The notes below the pieces were generated by a model. It was given only the letters and a program-made list of their open reading frames with translations, was not told the DNA's origin and ran no database searches. 64,000 nt of DNA, from assembly GCA_033977485.1 (NCBI GenBank), contig CM066987.1, positions 53,098,533 to 53,162,532 of the forward strand. Direction: 5' to 3'. A program made the position numbers and the translations under genes. This DNA comes from Hydrangea macrophylla (taxonomy: Eukaryota; Streptophyta; Magnoliopsida; Cornales; Hydrangeaceae). This document shows, in pieces, positions 58,038 to 64,000 of the stretch. The number at the start of each line of letters is the position of its first letter. Position 1 is the first letter of the stretch.

Positions 58038-58520
58038 AGATCGGACTGAATTAAATCAGTCAATAGGTTACTCGGACTGAAATACCAGCCCGAGAAGAGA
58101 AAAAATAAAAATAAAATAACAGTTGCTGAAGGAATGCTAAATTGGATATACAGGCCGATGTGAGCACAAGTGTGGTAGTGGGTATTGATCAATGTTTGTT
58201 GGATTCTGATTAGCACATATAGTTGATTCAATTAATGCGGACGAAGGACGTGGATCTCAAGTTTAAAGTCAGTGGTAGGTGACAAGCAGTGACATGAAGA
58301 TTCCAGGGGGCATCATTACATGAACATTACAGACGTGTTGGAGCAATGTGTTATGGCTTTGGTGCAAAATTCTGGTCGGGCTAACATGCGGGTTTCATTA
58401 TTCAGGCCAAGAACTAAGGCCGATATGATTGGGGATGGCGTCTGATTATCAATCTGAAAAAAATAAAATATGGCTATTCAAAATTCAAAGTTTTTCATTT
58501 TAAACAGCCAGGGGGGCAAT
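58038..58520 (+). other. CT internal 2, 3' untranslated part and polypurine tract
   Basis: Nearly identical to 40183-40665; ends AGGGGGGCAAT before LTR-C. Confidence 0.7.
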
Positions 58521-60137
58521 TGTTTGCACCTAAAAAAATACACTTTTTAAATTAAAGTTGGTAGAGGCCGATTGTGATTTTTTTATCGGACTTAGAGACC
58601 GATTGTATAAATAATGGCCAAGTGGTTAGTTCAAAGTTGGTCGGACTGACATACATGTTTTGTTTGGACTGGCCACTATTTCAATCGGGCTGCATCCAAA
58701 CTGATAATTCAGTCTAAGAAGACAAGCCCGATGGCTTTTGGTCATCAAGCCCGATGTGCGTGCAAATATGGTCATTATTAGTTGACCATTTTATAAATAT
58801 GGTGTGTTATTATACCTTTTTCGGGTCACAATCCTTCCAGCTTTTGTGTTTCATAGTTTGGTTTCCAAGTGGTGGGCCACAACTCATGATGGCATGTGAT
58901 GGCTTCACACTATTTGGTTTTAAACAAGCTTCCAATCGGGCTTCCAATCAGACTGATTGGCAGATGCAAAGCCAGTCCGATAAGTAAGGTTTTGGGTACT
59001 AAATTATTGGAATAAGTAAAGCCCCGAGACTATTATTGCGCTGACAGGTGGGCCCACACAATATGGCCATCCATCTTCTGCAATTGGGGTGCGTCACGTG
59101 CGTGGACACTCAATGTTAAAACTGGCTTTGACACAATCTCATCGGGCATCGCACAAATTTTGCCTTTCATTCGGGCTAGTTGGATGTCAGCTATATCATA
59201 TTATTTCCCAAAGGCATTGCATGATGTCAGCCATATCACTTGGATTGAATTATCAAATTTTGCAACGTTGGCAGCATAGTTTGATGGTGGGCCACGTCAT
59301 GATTAATGGCTATTAGTAATTCAGTGGATCTACTTCATTCGGACTAGTGTACATGTTCAATCGGACTCCCTTACAAATTCTCCCAAGTGATATATATTGA
59401 TAAGGGAAGTAAAGGATAATATTGTTAATATTTGGAAAGGTGATATATTAAATATTATCTTTATGGAAAGCAATATTATCACTTTTGGGAAGATAATATC
59501 AAACTTTAAGGAAGAAATCTTTTTCTTGGGGAGGAAGTCAGCCGAACCGAGCCACAAGATGGACCGGATTCAAGATAAATATATATATACATATATATAT
59601 ATATATTTCAAGATATGGAAGGTTTCAAGATATAGTAGATTTATCAGTTTATGGAAATAAACTGGTAAATTTTACCAGATTAATATTTATCAGATTTCCT
59701 ACCTTATCTAGAAGACCTTCTGGCCGCTATAAATCAACAGGCAGGCCAAGATTTCAAAGCACTCCGCGTCTCTTCGAAAAAGCATTCAACCATGCATTCT
59801 TAGCGTTCTTAGTTTTAGCAAATAAAAAGCATCTTTTTTATTTTCTTAGCTTTTCAATTACATCCTTGTAATTTCTTTCTTATTAATTAAATAAAATATG
59901 CTTTTATTTAATTTCTTTTGTGTCTTTTCATCACTTGTATGGCTTGTATGCTTCAATACTGCCATAGGACCTTAGGCCAAGGGTACTTTCCTACTTGGTC
60001 ATCACAATCACCCGATAGAAGTCAGATTTTCAAACCTTGTGTATCACTCACACAAGTGCTTTAGGAAATTTTGTGTTAATTAGTTTGGGTCTACCTTACA
60101 AGGCTCTGGCACGCCCAAACAACAATTACAGCAAACA
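58521..60137 (+). repeat. LTR-C of CT
   Basis: 1617 bp; TATA box TATAAAT at 59728-59734. Followed by GTGTG (60138-60142), the right target duplication, and then E0 sequence. Confidence 0.92.
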
Positions 60138-60142
60138 GTGTG

Positions 60143-60344
60143 GCATAGCTCGGAGGCGGGCGAGATACCAAGGAGTAGTGAGCCATGCCGTTTCAAGTGG
60201 GCGCTCAAGCATGACCTTTCTGGACTGGAAATAGCGCGTGAACCACTGGCGGTCGGGGGTGTTCCGGAAGCCGTGGTGTGGGACCGGGTCGGGAATAGCG
60301 AGGTCAAAGGGCTTCTCCCTGTGATACCCTGTAATAGGGTTCAT
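60143..60344 (-). pseudogene. E0 env-position ORF, N-terminal part
   Basis: ATG at 60344-60342 (MNPITGYHREKPFDLAIP), open to the CT junction; with CT set aside it joins 37453-36170 in the same frame, with a TAG at the junction. Ten bases upstream of the ATG is TTTTCTATTTCAG/GATCC (about 60357-60354), a strong 3' splice site with a pyrimidine-rich tract. Family and role as at 36170-37453. Confidence 0.68.
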
Positions 60345-60429
60345 TGCGAGGATCCTGAAATAGAAAAGGAAAAGAAACGATAAATGAAAACAAAAAACTA
60401 AAAAGAAAATAGAAAACTGCCACTGCCAT

Positions 60430-61060
60430 AGTTCGAGCGATCGAACGTTTCTCGATCGATCGAACAATAGTCTTCTTTGATCGCTTGAGCCTAGCTCGAT
60501 CGATCAAGCATAGAGATACGGCAGCAACGAGGAAAAAGAATGGAAATGAAAGAAAAACAATCATAAGATGACTAAAACACCAAGAGAATGTTCATAGGAC
60601 CAATGGGGGGCACCCCCATCAAGATTTGAACAAGAAAATGAAAATAGGGGGTGGCTCGAGTCTTACCTCGGGTGTATACGCAGAGGGGAGGACGAGGGTG
60701 CTGCTGATGATGATCAGAAGGATCAGGGGCTCCCAAAAAATGGCGTGAGGGATGGGGGAGCCACAAATTTCCGGAGCTTTGCTCTCTGTCGCCGATCGCT
60801 CGAATGAGGAGGAAGATAAAGAGAGACTGATGGAAGTGTATGCAAGATGCCTCGTTTAAATACAATGCTCGATCGATCGAGATAAGTTCGATCGATCGAA
60901 CCGTTGATCGATTGAGCCATTTTCAAGCGATCGTATATGAAATCGTCGATCGATCAAAAAGGTTCGATCGATCGAAGAGTCGATCGATTCAATCCTACTC
61001 AAGCGCTCGAGTTTTTGATACTTTCGATTGATCGACATATGTTCGATCGATCGAACATAG
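60430..61060. repeat. CGATCGATCG arrays in E0 internal region
   Basis: Two clusters (about 60434-60510 and 60868-61057), about twelve units of TCGATCGATCGA, often alternating with TCGATCGCTTGAG or TCAAGCGATCG variants, at 15-30 base spacing. Same motif as in the E0 LTR. Confidence 0.88.
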
Positions 61061-61437
61061 AGATTCCACAAAATGCCTGAATTGAGAAATTACACACCCC
61101 CAACTGACCCAAGTTATTCTGGACATACAGTAGAATGATAAAACAGTGCAATGATAGGACATGTAAGCCAAAAACGCATCCTCCTAGTAGAAAAATTGCA
61201 ATTTTTATATAAATAAAACTTTATAATAGCATCCATATTGCAAAATTATTGCCCCCACTTGGTGTTGAAGAACTTATTTAACTAAAGAAAACTAAAACTA
61301 AAACTAAACTTAATAGAATTGTTTGTCTAGGATTACACTTCAATTGATAACAGAAAGACCAATGACAAAATACAATTGAAGTGAACACTACTCTTCGAGC
61401 AAGAAAATTTCTTCTTCCACCATTGCTTCATTCCCCG

Positions 61438-61701
61438 CTAAATCTTCGCATGTGGAGTCCAAACAGGATGATTCCTTTCCCAGAACAGTCGAAAAGCAAC
61501 AAGGATATCATCGAGCAAGTCTGAAGTCTTTAAGGAATTGAAAGTCCATGCAAGAGGTGATCCGGATGGAGACAAGGATAGCGGAGTATAATCATACAGC
61601 GGACCTTCCTCTTGTGGCGGAGTGCCCGGGGGCCATATGTAGGGCCCAAAGCCATGAACCAGTTGATGTGGAAGATAAAAAGGCGGGAACGATGGATTCA
61701 T
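61438..61701 (-). CDS. Small Pro-rich ORF in E0 (87 aa), unknown
   Basis: ATG at 61701 (MNPSFPPFYLPHQ); Pro/Tyr-rich N-terminus, no known motif. It lies after pol and before the env-position ORF on the E0 strand. A CCCTTTGTCAG/G acceptor-like site precedes it. It may be a chance ORF. Confidence 0.3.
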   Translation of the reverse strand: MNPSFPPFYLPHQLVHGFGPYIWPPGTPPQEEGPLYDYTPLSLSPSGSPLAWTFNSLKTSDLLDDILVAFRLFWERNHPVWTPHAKI

Positions 61702-61886
61702 AGTGCCAATCCTGACAAAGGGAAAAACAAAATGAAAACAAAGAAAGAAAAGAAATTAAATAAAAACAAAAGGCAAAGACAACAGAAAGAAATAACTAAA
61801 TAAAGAAAACAAGAGAAAGACAAGTGACAACGAATTAACCTCACTATTGGCATGAGATGCCCATGTGCACTAGCAGGTAACGGGCA

Positions 61887-62315
61887 CTAGAGCCGGTACA
61901 GTAAATAACTCGTGTGCACATAAATGTAAGGAACCACTGCGATGACAAAGAAATCATCAACAAAAGTGAATACAGCATTGTGGCGTTCGGGCACCACATC
62001 CTGTAGGTCTTCTTCGTCCCATGGTTCCCACATGGAGTCATTCTCCCACTGCTCTAAGAGAGCATCATCCACTTCCCCAACAACGTACCCTTCAGGTTCT
62101 CCTTCCTCACCAGAAAGGTCCATATGCTCGAAAGGGTTAATTTGGAGGAGAGCAGGATCATAAGGGATGTATCCATAGGTCAGGTCCACTACATCATCCG
62201 CCCCCGGACCTTCATAGGGAGATAAGCAGAATGCTATCTCGTCGGCAGTCCAAGGTGGGTTCTGATATTCAGAATCAGCCCACGACCCAATTGAGTGGAC
62301 ATCATCATTTCTCAT
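61887..62315 (-). CDS. Acidic ORF in E0 (about 142 aa), unknown
   Basis: The likely start is ATG 62315 (MRNDDVHSIGSWAD); the frame is open upstream to 62372 with a hydrophobic stretch that is probably untranslated. Very acidic (many Asp, Glu) with repeated Trp and Pro (QNPPWTADEIAFC, WENDSMWEPWDEED). No recognised family. It lies about 150 bases after the end of pol. E2 has nothing alike at this place. Confidence 0.4.
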   Translation of the reverse strand: MRNDDVHSIGSWADSEYQNPPWTADEIAFCLSPYEGPGADDVVDLTYGYIPYDPALLQINPFEHMDLSGEEGEPEGYVVGEVDDALLEQWENDSMWEPWDEEDLQDVVPERHNAVFTFVDDFFVIAVVPYIYVHTSYLLYRL

Positions 62316-62462
62316 ATTGAAAAACCTACATAGGAAAGATAATATGAAACAGCAGATTAAAATCAAAATCACTTGTAGAGAAAGATAGAAAGAATTAAAA
62401 ATTGAAAAACATGAAAAGTAAAGATATACAACAACAACATGAAGAGACGCTTAATGTTTGAG

Positions 62463-64000
62463 ATCAAGAGTAGTCGGGTTCATCCAGTTGGATGAACTCA
62501 ACCTCTGTTTGGAAATTCTCCAAGAACGGTTTTAGCCTTTGGCCATTGACCTTGAAAACTACATCGTTCTTGGGGTTTATTAGCTCGACCGCCCCATGTG
62601 GAAAGACAAATTTGACTATAAATGGTCCTATCCACCTAGATCGGAGTTTGCCTGGGAAAGGTGGAGGCGGGAGTCGTACAGCAAGACTTTCTGTCCCGAC
62701 TCGAATGATTTATGACAGATTGTTCTATCGTGGCAAGCCTTCAACCTTTCCTTATGTAATCGAGCATTGTCGTATACATCTCGACGTATTTCTTCTAATT
62801 CTGCCAATTGGAGTTTTCGAAGATGCCCTCCTTCTTTAATATCAAAGTTCAATGAGGGTGTCGCCCAATAAGCTTTGTGTTCGATTTCGACAGGGAGGTG
62901 ACATGCTTTTCCGTAAACTAACCTATACGGAGACATTCCTAGATTTGTTTTAAAAGCCGTGCGGTAAGCCCATAATGCATCAGTCAGTTTATATGCCCAA
63001 TCCTTTCTGTTGAAACTAACCGTCTTTTCGAGAATATGCTTGATTTCTCGGTTAGCTAACTCTGCTTGCCCGTTTTTTGTGGATGGTAGGCGAGAGCGAT
63101 TTTATGATTGACCCCATATTTCTTAAGTAGTGACTCCAAAGGCCTATTGCAGAAATACTTGCCTTGGTCACTTATTAGGGCTTTCGGGGTTCCAAAACGC
63201 GATAAAATATGTTCCTTAAGAAAGGACATCACCGTTTTGTGGTCGTTGCATCTCGTTGGTATCGCTTCCACCCATTTTGACACATGCTCCACAGCTAGGA
63301 GTATGTATTCACAATTGTTAGATTTAGGGAACGGGCCCATGAAGTCTATGCCCCAACAATCGAATATTTCAATTGTGATAATAGGGGTTAAGGGCATGGA
63401 GTTCCTTTTTGAAATTGTACCAAGCTGTTGACAGCGTTGGCACATTTTGTAGAAAGCGTAGGCATCTTTGAACAAGGTGGGCCAATAGAAATCGCTATGT
63501 AGAACTTTTTGTGCGGTCTTTTGTGATACGAAATGGCCACCGCATGCCTCAGAATGGCATGATGCTAAAATGACGGTTATGTCCTCGTTTGGAACGCAAC
63601 GTCTGATGACCTGATCAGCACAATACTTGAATAAATACGGGTCATCGAAGAAGAAATGACGTGCGAAAGAGAGGAATCGCTTCTTGTCTTGATTTGACCA
63701 ATGTCCAGGGGTCTCTCCCATAACCAGATAGTTCACTATATCTGCGTACCAGGGTAGTCCCGAGACTGCCATAAGTTGCTCGTCTGGGAATTTATCTTTG
63801 ATTGGTACAGGCTCAGTGTTGTCAACAAAAGTTAACCAAGATAAATGGTCGGCGACCACATTTTCTACTCCCATTTTATCTTTGATCGTTATATCGAATT
63901 CTTGGAGTAGGAGTATCCAACGGATAAGCCTTTGTTTCGCATCTTTTTTAGAAAGTAGGTATTTAAGGGCCGAATGGTCCGTAAAACAGACGATTGGAGA
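62463..64000 (-). pseudogene. E0 pol: RNase H end and integrase (partial, frameshifted)
   Basis: Upstream part outside the window. From 64000 the frame gives the end of RNase H (ENVVADHLS motif) and the integrase zinc finger and core ([24 protein letters not shown] with the first Asp; LISDQGKYFCNR with the second). At about 63075 an extra T in a T-run shifts the frame, so the third catalytic residue is in another frame. A second frame (62936-62628) holds the integrase C-terminal part ([20 protein letters not shown]). A further shift near 62640 precedes the end of pol at TGA 62463. Clearly Athila-type and closely like E2 pol, but damaged. Confidence 0.82.

Larger units (their letters stand above)
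37459..60137 (+). mobile_element. CT: non-autonomous LTR element with three LTRs and two internal regions
   Basis: Structure: LTR-A 37459-39081, internal 1 39082-40665, LTR-B 40666-41742 plus 56417-56956 (split by E2), internal 2 56957-58520, LTR-C 58521-60137. LTRs start TGTTTGCACC and end CAGCAAACA. One GTGTG duplication bounds the whole (37454-37458 and 60138-60142). Each internal region has a PBS-like TGGCACGCCCGGTGGGAC, one ORF and an AGGGGGGCAAT polypurine tract. No gag, protease, RT or integrase is encoded. The three LTRs differ at only a few sites each, and the internal regions at about ten sites plus a 20 bp deletion. Confidence 0.92.
60345..62462 (-). other. E0 region between pol and env-position ORF
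   Basis: Contains the splice-acceptor-like site, CGATCGATCG arrays (60430-61060), A-rich runs and two small ORFs described separately. No other gene seen. Confidence 0.55.
25228..64000 (-). mobile_element. E0: Athila-type LTR retrotransposon (outermost, right end outside window)
   Basis: Minus-strand element whose parts are, from its 3' end: LTR 25228-26875, a polypurine tract and 3' region (26876 on), the env-position ORF (36170-37453 plus 60143-60344), CGATCGATCG arrays and small ORFs (60430-62372), and pol (62463 to beyond 64000). E1 and CT lie inside it. The assignment rests on the env-position ORF reading on directly once CT (37459-60137, GTGTG duplication) is set aside, and on the CGATCGATCG motif occurring both in the LTR and in the internal region. 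The order gag-pol then a post-pol ORF is that of Athila. Confidence 0.75.

Overview
This is a repeat-dominated stretch of a plant nuclear genome, most likely a eudicot. The evidence is a ten-exon gene with GT-AG introns encoding a plastid-type CobW/COG0523 GTPase, plant Ty3/Gypsy lineages (Tekay-type chromovirus and Athila-type), a Mutator-like transposase, several MITEs and a tRNA-derived SINE. I find only one non-transposon gene.

Layout. (1) 1-12.75 kb: a decayed Mutator-like (MULE) transposase gene on the minus strand, split by a 10,305 bp Tekay-type LTR retrotransposon (1931-12235) with 2602 bp LTRs, a GTTGT target duplication, an initiator-Met tRNA primer site and one in-frame TAG in gag-pol. 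(2) 12.75-17.9 kb: intergenic DNA with a cluster of CGACTTTA repeats, a GC-rich element, a 124 bp SINE, tandem and palindromic repeats, and several MITEs, one interrupted by another. (3) 17.94-23.55 kb: the CobW-domain gene on the minus strand; a full 466-residue reading frame can be assembled from ten exons. (4) 23.8-25.2 kb: no recognisable gene. (5) 25.2-64 kb: nested Athila-type elements.

The nest. The outer element E0 (minus strand) starts with its 3' LTR at 25228 and runs off the right edge inside pol. It holds two insertions. E1 (about 28.7-35.87 kb, minus) keeps only gag and protease plus one LTR. CT (37459-60137, plus) is a non-autonomous element with the unusual form LTR-internal-LTR-internal-LTR inside a single GTGTG target duplication; it carries two copies of an orphan acidic ORF. 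The middle LTR of CT was in turn hit by E2 (41743-56411, minus, TATAT duplication), an Athila-type element with gag, a damaged pol and an intact env-position ORF. Taking out CT brings the two halves of the E0 env-position ORF together.

The Athila-type elements share a tRNA-Asp primer site (seen in E1 and E2), a conserved leader with a GTAAGT 5' splice-site-like motif, and a post-pol ORF. They also carry arrays of CpG-rich near-palindromic motifs: CGCGCGAGCG in E1/E2 and CGATCGATCG in E0. In E1/E2 the LTR arrays lie about 140 bp upstream of the TATA box. These arrays, the splice-site pattern, the triple-LTR element and its orphan ORF are the most interesting signals. All sequence comparisons were made by eye, so identity figures are approximate.
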